Shown piece after piece: positions 16,449-23,607 of a DNA stretch of 64,000 nt (position 1 is the stretch's first letter; every line of letters starts with the position of its first letter). The notes beneath the pieces are model-generated. The model did not search any database. It was not told where the DNA came from and saw nothing but the letters and a program-made list of their open reading frames with translations. The position numbers were made by a program, and so were the translations under genes. Source of the DNA: UBA5189 sp040389445 (GTDB lineage Bacteria > Chloroflexota > Limnocylindria > Limnocylindrales > CSP1-4); NCBI GenBank assembly GCA_040389445.1, contig JAZJZX010000007.1:227794-291793 (forward strand). The letters run 5' to 3'.

Positions 16449-16931
16449 TCATGCGGGCTCGCTTTCTGCGAAGAGCGCCGCCGTGGAGGGCGTTTCGGCC
16501 GAGGTCGATGCACCGGTCCCCTGACCCGTGGGCGTCTGGCCCATGGGGGTCCGGCCCGCCGGCACCCCGGCCTCCGCAATGGCCAGTTGCATGGTTTCGA
16601 GGCTGAGGAGCGCGCACTTGAGGCGCGCCGGCGAGATGTCGATTCCGAGCAGATCGAGGACGTCCTGCGAGGTCATCGCCGCGGCATCTGCGACCGGCTT
16701 GCCCTTGATCTCGTCGGTCAGCAGTGACGCCGACGCCTGGCTGATGGCGCAGCCGCGGCCGGTGAACCCGACGCCCGCGACCTTGCCATCGGCGAGCCGC
16801 AGCTGGAGGGTGATCCGATCGCCGCACAGCGGGTTCGCGCCCTCGTGGGAGGCGTTGGCGTGCTCCAGGACCCCGAAGTTATGGGGCCGCCGGTAGTGCT
16901 CGAGGATGTAGTCGCGGTAAAGGTCGTCCAT
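16449..16931 (-). CDS. sufU: SufU-type Fe-S scaffold / sulfur relay protein
   Basis: 160 aa. Conserved ligands Cys36 and Asp38 (NPLCGD), Cys61 (GRGCAIS) and Cys106 (LKCALL) are in place, with the SufU-specific insertion region. It accepts sulfur from SufS for Fe-S cluster assembly. A Thr/Gly/Ser/Glu-rich tail of about 35 residues is added. It is separated from sufS by two inserted blocks (a toxin-antitoxin pair and the protease cassette), whereas these genes are often adjacent. Confidence 0.92.
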   Translation of the reverse strand: MDDLYRDYILEHYRRPHNFGVLEHANASHEGANPLCGDRITLQLRLADGKVAGVGFTGRGCAISQASASLLTDEIKGKPVADAAAMTSQDVLDLLGIDISPARLKCALLSLETMQLAIAEAGVPAGRTPMGQTPTGQGTGASTSAETPSTAALFAESEPA

Positions 16932-16986
16932 GTCGATGTCGGAGTGTAGCGCGAAGGCTCAATCCCGACCAGAGGAGTCGGGTATG

Positions 16987-17394
16987 TCAGCGCGAGGGAT
17001 CCAGGATCGCCAGGCGCGCGAATGCTGCCCGCTGGAATCCCCGGTCACGAGTGAGGAGGCGATCAGCCTGTTCCAGGGCGTGGGCGCCGACCACGAAGTC
17101 CGCGACGAGTCGCTCACGGGGCCCGCCGGCTCGGCGGTAGCCACGCCACGCAAGACCGGCCGCCGTGGCCGCCGCCTGGTTCACCCCCGAGAACTCGATC
17201 GGCAGTCGAGCCAGGGCCGATTTGGTAGCCGCGGGATCGGGAAAGGCCGCGATGATCTCTGCCCAGACGACGTCGCATGCGATGACGATGCCCTCGTTCA
17301 GGCACGAGCGAAGCGCTGACCGTGAGGCCGGGCCGAATTGCGGGTCCCCGCCGAGCACGTCGATCAGGACGTTCGAATCAACCGCGGTGATCAC
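16987..17394 (-). CDS. PIN-domain toxin (VapC-like)
   Basis: 135-aa PIN domain: DSNVLIDVL at the N-terminus, a mid-protein Glu in VVWAEIIAAF, and ADFVVGAHAL plus LLTRDRGF near the end supply the acidic site. Predicted ribonuclease toxin. GTG start overlaps the antitoxin stop (GTGA). Confidence 0.9.
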   Translation of the reverse strand: MITAVDSNVLIDVLGGDPQFGPASRSALRSCLNEGIVIACDVVWAEIIAAFPDPAATKSALARLPIEFSGVNQAAATAAGLAWRGYRRAGGPRERLVADFVVGAHALEQADRLLTRDRGFQRAAFARLAILDPSR

Positions 17395-17633
17395 TGGTCG
17401 AGTTCATCGGGGCCAGGTCCGCGGATTTCACGGATGAATGCGTCCGTCCCTCCGGGCGGGAGCTCAAGGATCCCGTACAGCTCGTCGAGGTGATCGAGGG
17501 GCCCCAACTTGCGACCGACCAGCCGGCCGTTCGCGTCTTCGAAGTCCAGCACGGTCCCCGGCCGCAGCCCGAGGCGATCCCGCAGTCGCTTGGGGATCGT
17601 GATCTGGCCCTTCTCGCTGACCGTTGTCTTCAT
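17391..17633 (-). CDS. AbrB/MazE-type antitoxin
   Basis: 80 aa with a swapped-hairpin AbrB fold at the N-terminus (KTTVSEKGQITIPKRLRDRLGL) and an acidic C-terminus suited to toxin binding. Pairs with the PIN toxin directly downstream. The start was set at the ATG just before this domain; TACCAT lies 6 nt upstream and could be a -10 element of a leaderless message. Confidence 0.9.
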   Translation of the reverse strand: MKTTVSEKGQITIPKRLRDRLGLRPGTVLDFEDANGRLVGRKLGPLDHLDELYGILELPPGGTDAFIREIRGPGPDELDQ

Positions 17634-17746
17634 ACCGCGATGGTAGGAAATGCGTACGGGCTCGTCAAGGAGTCGCACCTGGCGATCCCTCCCATGGCGT
17701 ATGCCACCTGGGCCGCTACCGCTCGCATCCTCTCCGGGCCCCGAGA

Positions 17747-17922
17747 CTACCCGCTCACGATCGTGACGCCCATCGCCTCGCTGATCCGCGACCAATACTC
17801 GCCATACCACTCCGAGAAGTCCGACAGGACGGCGGTATTCATGCCCCTGATTACAGGAACCCTCCGAAGTTGAAATCCAGGTAGAAGGGTCCACCTGAGT
17901 CGCCACCGCGAAGGAGAGCCCG
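17747..17922 (-). pseudogene. remnant of a trypsin-like (S1) serine protease C-terminus
   Basis: Directly after the stop of the sufS fragment the minus strand encodes GGDSGGPFYLDFNFGG, the unmistakable S1 active-serine motif, then runs into a TAA. A different frame continues for about 40 codons with GEYWSRISEAMGVTIVSG and a TAG, aligning in position and flavour with the C-terminal helix of trypsin-like enzymes. A frameshift near 17860 therefore splits the fragment; the N-terminal two-thirds, including His and Asp, are absent. It is not a copy of the neighbouring full protease, whose motif is GGDSGSP. Confidence 0.7.
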
Positions 17923-17925
17923 CCT

Positions 17926-18280
17926 CTACCCGAAGACTCGTTTGACCTCGGTGATACCGGCGATCAGCGCGTCGATGTCGGCGCGGGTGGTGTAGACGTT
18001 GAAGCTGGCCCGGGCCGTGGCCGTGGGGCACGGCCTGGGCGCCGTCGATGAGGACGAGCGCGCCGGCTTCGTGAGCCATCCGGGTCATCTCGGCGACGGG
18101 ATTGATGGTCCCGAGGGTGTTGCTGACGTGGGTGAACGCCACGAGCTTCGGCTTGAGACGAAGGAGCACCTCGAAGACGTCGAGGCGTAGGATCCCGTCG
18201 TCGGTGATCGGGATGAACTCGAGATCGGCGTCGCGTTCCTGCACGAGGAGCTGCCACGGGACGAGGTTCGCGTGGTGTTC
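17926..18280 (-). pseudogene. truncated sufS copy with internal deletion
   Basis: This 355-nt block matches the intact sufS from its stop codon up to the codons for EHHAN, but lacks an internal 512 nt (corresponding to about 20831-21342). The deletion is out of frame and removes the PLP lysine and active cysteine region, so it cannot be functional. Homology starts at the stop codon and ends abruptly at 18280, where lipoprotein-cassette DNA begins. Substitutions are scattered at roughly one in ten positions near the end, so it is not a very recent duplicate. Confidence 0.9.
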
Positions 18281-18292
18281 GGTATCCGGCGA

Positions 18293-19165
18293 CTACCGAG
18301 TCACGAGTCGAGGCGGGAACGCGGAGCCGTCGAGAAGCACCCGATCGCCGAGAGGCTCGCTGAGGACGATGGTGAGCGGGACCTCGGGGTTCCCCTGGCA
18401 ATCCTGGGCGCCCGGCCGGGGACGAACCGCAACAGCGATCAACACTGAAGCCGCGCCATAGACGATGAGCGGGTCGAGGATTCGGCCCTCGGGCGACTTG
18501 CCGCTTGCACACGCGGTCTCGACGATGAGGGTGTGGATCTCGCGACTCTCGGGACCCGGCGCGGGTGAACCCGGATCCAGCGACCACGTCGCTCCCCCGA
18601 TGCCGTCGGGATAGGACACGGAGAGGGTGCAGGCTCCATAGGATCGCAGCGCCCAACCGGCTCCCGAGTCATAGACAGCGACCTGCATCCACGGGACGAG
18701 TGCTGTTCCCCTCGCAACGAACAGGACCTCGAGGCCGGCATCGGCGACCCGGTACCAGTCTGTCGGTGGGAGCGGGAGTTCCGGCGTCCAATCCTCCCGC
18801 ACGGTCCTCCGCAGCTCGGCAGCCGCGCCATCTATCCAGTTCTCGGCCCCAGGGAAGGTGAATGCCTCGGGCGGAAAGCGGAGACCTTCGCCGCACCAAA
18901 GTGCGGGCCGCGTCACCCAGCTCGGGTCGAGAGATGGCGGAGGGACGGCCGACGGGAGCGGAGACTCGCTTGGGGCGGGAGTCGCGGACGGACTGGGTGT
19001 CTCGACGGGCGTCGCAAGAGGCGAGTCGCTAGGCAGCTGACCACCGCTTGGGCTCGAGATATCAACAGGCACCCCACACCCTGTGAGCAAGAGAAGCAGC
19101 CCCAACGCGCCAGTCGCCGTCACGCGCCGGGCTCTGGTCCCCCTATGGTTATAAAGTCGCCGCAT
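18293..19165 (-). CDS. secreted lipoprotein, unknown function (cassette 1)
   Basis: 290 aa from the ATG at 19165: positively charged start, hydrophobic stretch and lipobox LTGC with lipidated Cys30, then a Pro/Ser/Thr-rich linker (about 40-75) and a globular domain with several Cys and Trp. No family is recognised. It begins 26 nt after the S1 protease stop on the same strand, so the two are probably cotranscribed and both act outside the cell. Base composition is visibly less GC-rich than flanking genes. Its end runs to within 13 nt of the sufS fragment. Confidence 0.78.
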   Translation of the reverse strand: MRRLYNHRGTRARRVTATGALGLLLLLTGCGVPVDISSPSGGQLPSDSPLATPVETPSPSATPAPSESPLPSAVPPPSLDPSWVTRPALWCGEGLRFPPEAFTFPGAENWIDGAAAELRRTVREDWTPELPLPPTDWYRVADAGLEVLFVARGTALVPWMQVAVYDSGAGWALRSYGACTLSVSYPDGIGGATWSLDPGSPAPGPESREIHTLIVETACASGKSPEGRILDPLIVYGAASVLIAVAVRPRPGAQDCQGNPEVPLTIVLSEPLGDRVLLDGSAFPPRLVTR

Positions 19166-19191
19166 CGAACGTCTGGACGCGGCCGATCCGG

Positions 19192-20505
19192 CTAGCAGAT
19201 CCCAGGACAGGGCGGTGGGACGTTGATCCAAAGGGGTCCAAGTTCGGAGAGGGCCTGCTCGACGATGCCGAAGTTCCCCGATGTGTTCGAGAGCGTGCCA
19301 ACCGCGAACGCCTCCTGTGCGTTGTATCGTAGATAAATGGGTGACCCGCTGTCTCCGCCGATGGATGGGAGATTGGAGTCCCCGCCCCAGACGTAGTAGC
19401 CAGCCGTGTTGCTATACCAGCGGACCCACTGCGAAGTTACGGTCCCGCAGGAGATGGTTGCTGCCCTGCCGCGCGAGGCGCAGACGGGCATGCCCACCTG
19501 TGGATAGGTAGACCCGACGATCCAGCGCGGGTCGCCATACACGTAGTACCACGCCTGTGCGTCATCCATCTGAATCCGCATGAGGTCCTTACCTTCGGGG
19601 GCATAGAGAGTCGCCTGATCTGTGCCGACGACGTTGTTTCCCGCGATCCCGGGGTGGAGCCAGTTGTTCGAACCGCTGTAGCCGCAATGGCCAGCGGTCA
19701 GGAACTGATCATCGAAGTTGTTGAGATACACGTGGAACGCCATCGTGCACTCGTTGTAGCTATCGATCACGCCCTTGTACAGCCGTACGCCGCCTTTCAT
19801 CGGATATGCACAGTTGTCCCGCGAGGTGCATGCCGTGTCCTCCGCCGGGTCTGCTCCAATGAGCCTTGACTGAACCCCGAGCTGGGAGGCGATTGAACCA
19901 AACCTGTCGGTGGCCGCCTCGACGGCCCGTGCGTCGATCTCGAACACGAGTTCTCCGCGGACCGAATCGACGGCAGCCGACTGCACTGGAACCTCCGGCA
20001 GGAAGCGCGCCCAAAGTTCCGCGCTGAGCTTCAGAGCGTCACTCAACGCAGCGTCGGTCACCTGGCGCTCCACGATTCGGAGACCGCGACTGGAGGCAGG
20101 CATCAACCCGTCGATCTTCGCTGCAACGCTCTCTTCGATCTCCGTCAGCGCTACGACAAGTTCACCGTTGCTTGCAGAGTCGAAGTATGCCCCGGCGAGT
20201 GTCGGCAGATCCTCGAGTGCTGGCATGACGCTCTGCGCCACATCTACGGCGAACTGCATCCGACCTGGCAGGTCTACGCGACCTTCTTCGGCAGCTGTCA
20301 TGGGGATTCCCCACATGTCGCTTCCGACATCCGCGTCAGACTTCATCAGGCCTGCGGTTTCGGTCGGATCGGCCACAAGGCCGAGTGCGGCGCGACGCTC
20401 CAGGGCGGACGCAAGCTCAATTGAGTCGGGCAGCGAGGTTCCCGTTGCCGCCGGGGCCGCCACGAGAACGACCGCGAGCGCGACCCCGAGCGCGCTCGCG
20501 CCCAA
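19192..20505 (-). CDS. secreted S1-family serine protease with long pro-region (alpha-lytic/streptogrisin-like), cassette 1
   Basis: 437 aa from TTG 20505: hydrophobic signal segment (about 5-22), an N-terminal pro-region of about 200 residues, and an S1 domain with catalytic His273 (FLTAGHCG), likely Asp307 (KDLMRIQ) and Ser387 (GGDSGSP). Cysteine pairs suggest disulfides. Start is problematic: the best signal is ATG 20551-20553 behind GGAGGAGG, in the same frame, but a TGA at 20530-20532 interrupts it at codon 8. The TTG has its own weaker GAGGTGGG site, yet starting there removes the basic residues expected before a signal peptide. It may be a recent nonsense allele or be translated by reinitiation. 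GC is lower than in neighbours. Confidence 0.85.
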   Translation of the reverse strand: MGASALGVALAVVLVAAPAATGTSLPDSIELASALERRAALGLVADPTETAGLMKSDADVGSDMWGIPMTAAEEGRVDLPGRMQFAVDVAQSVMPALEDLPTLAGAYFDSASNGELVVALTEIEESVAAKIDGLMPASSRGLRIVERQVTDAALSDALKLSAELWARFLPEVPVQSAAVDSVRGELVFEIDARAVEAATDRFGSIASQLGVQSRLIGADPAEDTACTSRDNCAYPMKGGVRLYKGVIDSYNECTMAFHVYLNNFDDQFLTAGHCGYSGSNNWLHPGIAGNNVVGTDQATLYAPEGKDLMRIQMDDAQAWYYVYGDPRWIVGSTYPQVGMPVCASRGRAATISCGTVTSQWVRWYSNTAGYYVWGGDSNLPSIGGDSGSPIYLRYNAQEAFAVGTLSNTSGNFGIVEQALSELGPLWINVPPPCPGIC

Positions 20506-20644
20506 GACTCGGTCCCACCTCAGGGGAACTCATCCATGGATGACCCGCTGCATCGCTGCACCTCCTCCAAGCCGCTCCGCGGTGGTCGGATGCCGGCGTC
20601 TCGTCGGCGCGAGTCACGCCGGATACAGACCTACGAGATAGCAT

Positions 20645-20673
20645 CATGTACGTCCCCCCCCCAAGGATGTCAA
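20645..20673 (-). promoter_or_regulatory. candidate protease promoter with a G9 tract in its spacer
   Basis: Minus strand: a perfect TTGACA (20673-20668), then a 17-nt spacer containing nine consecutive G (C9 on the + strand, 20654-20662), then TACATG (20650-20645). CATGAT, two nt further, is a better -10 match at 19-bp spacing. Slippage in the G tract would change promoter spacing, the mechanism used by several phase-variable surface genes. The hexamer and tract are seen; phase variation is inferred. Confidence 0.5.
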
Positions 20674-20734
20674 GGGAGTTTTGCCACTGCCGGAGACGAT
20701 GAGCCCGCGAGAGGCTCGCGTGCGCGACGCCCCC

Positions 20735-22096
20735 CTACCCGAAGACCCGTTTGACCTCGGCGATGCCGGCGATGAGGGCGTCGATGTCGGCGCGGGTGGT
20801 GTAGACGTTGAAGCTGGCCCGGGCCGTGGCCGCGAGATCGAGGCGCTCGTGGAGCGGCATCGTGCAGTGGTGGCCGGCCCGCACCGCAACGCCGGACCGA
20901 TCCAGCACCTGGGCGACGTCGTGCGGGTGGATGCCGGGGATATTGAACGGGATGACGCCGCCCCGGATCCCCGGGTCCATCGGGCCGTACAGGGCGAGGT
21001 CCGGGTGAGCGGCGGCCAGCGCCGGCAGCGCGTACTCCAGGAGTTCGCGCTCGTGCTCGCGGACGCGGCCCATACCGAGCGTGGCCAGGTACTCGGCGGC
21101 GGCCCCAAGGCCGATCGCCGCGGCGATGTCCGGGGTGCCCGCCTCGAACTTCCAGGGGATCTCGTTCCACTCGGACCGGCGAAGGTGGACCTCGCGGATC
21201 ATCTCGCCGCCCGAAAGGAACGGGGGCATCGCCTCGAGCAGCTCGCGGCGAGCCCAGAGCGCACCGGATCCGGTGGGGCCCAGCATCTTGTGGCCGGAGA
21301 AGGCGTAGAAGTCGGCGCCGATCGCCTGCACGTCGACCGGCACGTGGGGCACGGCCTGGGCGCCGTCGATGAGGACGAGCGCGCCGGCTTCGTGAGCCAT
21401 CCGGGTCATCTCGGCGACGGGATTGATGGTCCCGAGGGTGTTGCTGACGTGGGTGAACGCGACGAGCTTCGGCTTGAGCTTCAGCAGCACCTCGAAGACG
21501 TCGAGGCGCAGGACCCCGTCGTCGGTGATCGGGATGAACTCGAGGTCGGCATCCTTCTCCTGGACGAGGAGCTGCCACGGGACGAGGTTGGCGTGGTGTT
21601 CCATCTCGGTCAGGACGATGACGTCGCCGCGAGTGATGTTCTTGCGGCCCCACGAGTACGCCACGAGGTTGATGGCCTCGGTCGCGTTGCGGGTGAACAC
21701 GACCTCGTGCCGATCCGGCGCGTTGATGAACCGCGCGACGCTGGTCCGGGCCGCCTCGTAGGCCGCCGTGGATCGCTCGCCGATCTCATAGATCCCGCGG
21801 TGGACGTTCGCGTTGTACTCGCGGTAGTAGGCGTCCATCGCGTCGATGACCGCGAGGGGCTTCTGGCTCGTCGCCGCCGAGTCCAGGTAGACGAGCGGCC
21901 GACCGGTCGCGGTCGTCGTCGCGAGGATCGGAAACTCGGCCCGGATGACCTCGGGAGCCAGGCGACCGTCGCGAATCCTGGGATCGGCGGAGGCGACGGA
22001 GTCTTCCGTCGCGGCAGGTCCCTTGGTTGTGCTTCCCGCCGGCGCCCCCGCGCCAGGTGGGTTGCCGCTCGGGTCGGGTCGGGTCAGGATCGTCAT
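20735..22096 (-). CDS. sufS: cysteine desulfurase SufS
   Basis: 453-aa PLP enzyme that releases sulfur from cysteine as a persulfide for Fe-S assembly. PLP lysine Lys270 (SGHKMLGPTG) and persulfide Cys411 (RAGHHCTMPLH) are intact, as are HVSNTLG and the C-terminal domain. The start was placed at ATG 22096, 16 nt after sufC; a longer frame from 22171 overlaps sufC. The N-terminus has about 45 low-complexity residues before the conserved RIRDGRLAPEVIRAEFP region. Its partner SufU lies about 4 kb downstream beyond the inserted cassette. Confidence 0.96.
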   Translation of the reverse strand: MTILTRPDPSGNPPGAGAPAGSTTKGPAATEDSVASADPRIRDGRLAPEVIRAEFPILATTTATGRPLVYLDSAATSQKPLAVIDAMDAYYREYNANVHRGIYEIGERSTAAYEAARTSVARFINAPDRHEVVFTRNATEAINLVAYSWGRKNITRGDVIVLTEMEHHANLVPWQLLVQEKDADLEFIPITDDGVLRLDVFEVLLKLKPKLVAFTHVSNTLGTINPVAEMTRMAHEAGALVLIDGAQAVPHVPVDVQAIGADFYAFSGHKMLGPTGSGALWARRELLEAMPPFLSGGEMIREVHLRRSEWNEIPWKFEAGTPDIAAAIGLGAAAEYLATLGMGRVREHERELLEYALPALAAAHPDLALYGPMDPGIRGGVIPFNIPGIHPHDVAQVLDRSGVAVRAGHHCTMPLHERLDLAATARASFNVYTTRADIDALIAGIAEVKRVFG

Positions 22097-22112
22097 CGGT
22101 CGGCCGCCGGCG

Positions 22113-22988
22113 TCAATGGGCGAGCACCGCCGGCTCGTCGAGCCGGAGGGCGTCGTCGGGAACGTCGACATCGAGGCCAGCCTCGCGAAGGATCGGGCCG
22201 TAGCCCTCGTCCTCGAGACGAAGCGCGAGGTCGCGCCCGCCGGACTTGACGATGCGGCCTTGCGCCAGGACGTGGACGACGTCCGGCTTGATGTGGTTCA
22301 GCAGGCGCTGGTAATGGGTGATCAGGAGGATGCCCAGGTCCGGGTTGAGCATCGCGTTGACGCCTTCGGCGACGATCCGCAGGGCATCGATGTCGAGGCC
22401 TGAATCGGTCTCATCGAGGATCGCGAGCTGCGGCTCGAGCATCGCCATCTGGAGCATCTCCAGGCGCTTCTTCTCGCCGCCCGAGAATCCGTCGTTGACG
22501 TAGCGGGAGACGAAGGCCTCGTCCATCTTCAGCAGCGCGAGCTTCTCCCGCATCTTGCGGCGGAAGTCGAGCATCGAAACGCCGCCCTTGATCGCATCGG
22601 TCGGATCGATGTCGGGGTTCTTGTCGATCCCCTGGAGCTTGGCGTTGAGCGCGCTTCGGATGAAGCTCGCGACGCTCAGGCCGGGGACCGCCGTCGGGTA
22701 TTGGAAGGCGAGGAACATGCCGAGCCGGCTGCGCTTGTCGGCCGACAGGGCCAGTACGTCCCGGCCCATCCAGGTGACCTCGCCACTCTTGATCACGTAC
22801 GCGGGATGGCCCATCAACGCGTAGGCGAGGGTGGTCTTGCCCGAGCCGTTGGGGCCCATGATCGCGTGGACCTCGCCGGGGCCGACCTCGAGGTCGATGC
22901 CCTGGAGGATCTCGCGGTCCGGGGCGGCGAGCGGTGCGACCCGCAGGCCCTTGATACGCAGTGTGCGGTCGGCGTTGTCGGTAGTCAC
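22113..22988 (-). CDS. sufC: Fe-S assembly ATPase SufC
   Basis: 291-aa ABC-type ATPase. Walker A GPNGSGKTT (45-53), Q-loop FQYP, signature NDGFSGGEKKR, Walker B LAILDETDSGLD and switch His in THYQRLL are all present. SufC normally works in a SufBC2D scaffold complex; neither sufB nor sufD lies in this window. GTG start overlaps the Rrf2 regulator stop (GTGA). A C-terminal extension of about 35 residues is present. Confidence 0.96.
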   Translation of the reverse strand: MTTDNADRTLRIKGLRVAPLAAPDREILQGIDLEVGPGEVHAIMGPNGSGKTTLAYALMGHPAYVIKSGEVTWMGRDVLALSADKRSRLGMFLAFQYPTAVPGLSVASFIRSALNAKLQGIDKNPDIDPTDAIKGGVSMLDFRRKMREKLALLKMDEAFVSRYVNDGFSGGEKKRLEMLQMAMLEPQLAILDETDSGLDIDALRIVAEGVNAMLNPDLGILLITHYQRLLNHIKPDVVHVLAQGRIVKSGGRDLALRLEDEGYGPILREAGLDVDVPDDALRLDEPAVLAH

Positions 22989-23467
22989 GGGCGCGTCACG
23001 GCTCCTTGGAGGGTCTTGGGGGTGGTCGGCGCCGCCAGGTCCATCGGGGGCAGCCGGAGCGGCACGAGGTCGGCGAGGGTCATGCCCTCGAGCGCACCGG
23101 CGATGGCGTCCCGCACGCGGACCCAGAGGATGTTCACGGTGCAGTTGGATGTTCGATCGCAGAGCGTGGCGTGCTCCGGATCGTCCGAGGCGCAGATCAT
23201 TGGCGCGATCGGCCCCTCGAGGGCGCGAAGGACCTCGCTCATCCGAATATCCGAGGGCGGACGCCCGAGCTCATAGCCGCCGTGGGCGCCGCGCGTCGAA
23301 ACCACGAGTCCCGCGTCGCGGAGGCCCATCGCGAGCTGTTCGAGGTAGGCACGGGGGAGATCCTCCTCCGCCGCGATCTCGGCCAGGCTGGCCGGTCCGG
23401 TCCCGTAGTGCCGCCCGAGCTGGACCATGAGTCGCACGCCGTACTCGCCCTTCGTGCTGAAGGACAC
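22985..23467 (-). CDS. Rrf2-family Fe-S-sensing transcriptional regulator
   Basis: 160 aa from GTG 23467: winged helix (MSFSTKGEYGVRLMVQLG), dimer helix, and three cysteines (Cys92, Cys103, Cys109) spaced as cluster ligands in IscR/SufR-like proteins. The longer frame beginning at 23551 is rejected because the probable promoter lies at 23554-23577, which would place the transcription start after that codon. It should repress the rrf2-sufC-sufS operon when cluster supply is sufficient. Confidence 0.92.
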   Translation of the reverse strand: MSFSTKGEYGVRLMVQLGRHYGTGPASLAEIAAEEDLPRAYLEQLAMGLRDAGLVVSTRGAHGGYELGRPPSDIRMSEVLRALEGPIAPMICASDDPEHATLCDRTSNCTVNILWVRVRDAIAGALEGMTLADLVPLRLPPMDLAAPTTPKTLQGAVTRP

Positions 23468-23553
23468 GGTGCCGGAGCCATGGAATGCGGGTCGAGTGCT
23501 CAGGTGATCAATCCTCGTGGCCTCGAGTCGGCTCGGAGCGCTCTGCTGCATCC

Positions 23554-23577
23554 GCTATATCCGACCTGCAAGGTCGG
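23554..23577 (-). promoter_or_regulatory. Rrf2/SufR-type operator and -10 element
   Basis: A perfect 7-3-7 palindrome CCGACCT-GCA-AGGTCGG (23561-23577) lies next to TATAGC (23559-23554 on the minus strand), a likely -10 element of the suf operon. The (C)CGAC...GTCGG(G) pattern flanked by ATC/TAT resembles Rrf2-family cluster-regulator sites, so this is the likely autoregulatory operator. Confidence 0.7.
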
Positions 23578-23607
23578 GATTAGTCTAGGTCGTGTGTCGG
23601 CGACGCG

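Noticed and set aside
17747..18244. An intact small gene spanning the sufS fragment
   Set aside because: The frame combines homology to sufS with a shifted tail and crosses the out-of-frame deletion; it is a pseudogene composite.
18281..20734. A classical insertion sequence or transposon in cassette 1
   Set aside because: No transposase, no terminal inverted repeats and no short target duplication were found; only the gene-fragment duplication is seen.
23467..23551. Longer Rrf2 start at 23551
   Set aside because: The likely -10 element and operator lie immediately upstream of that codon, leaving no leader, and the extra residues are outside the winged-helix fold.
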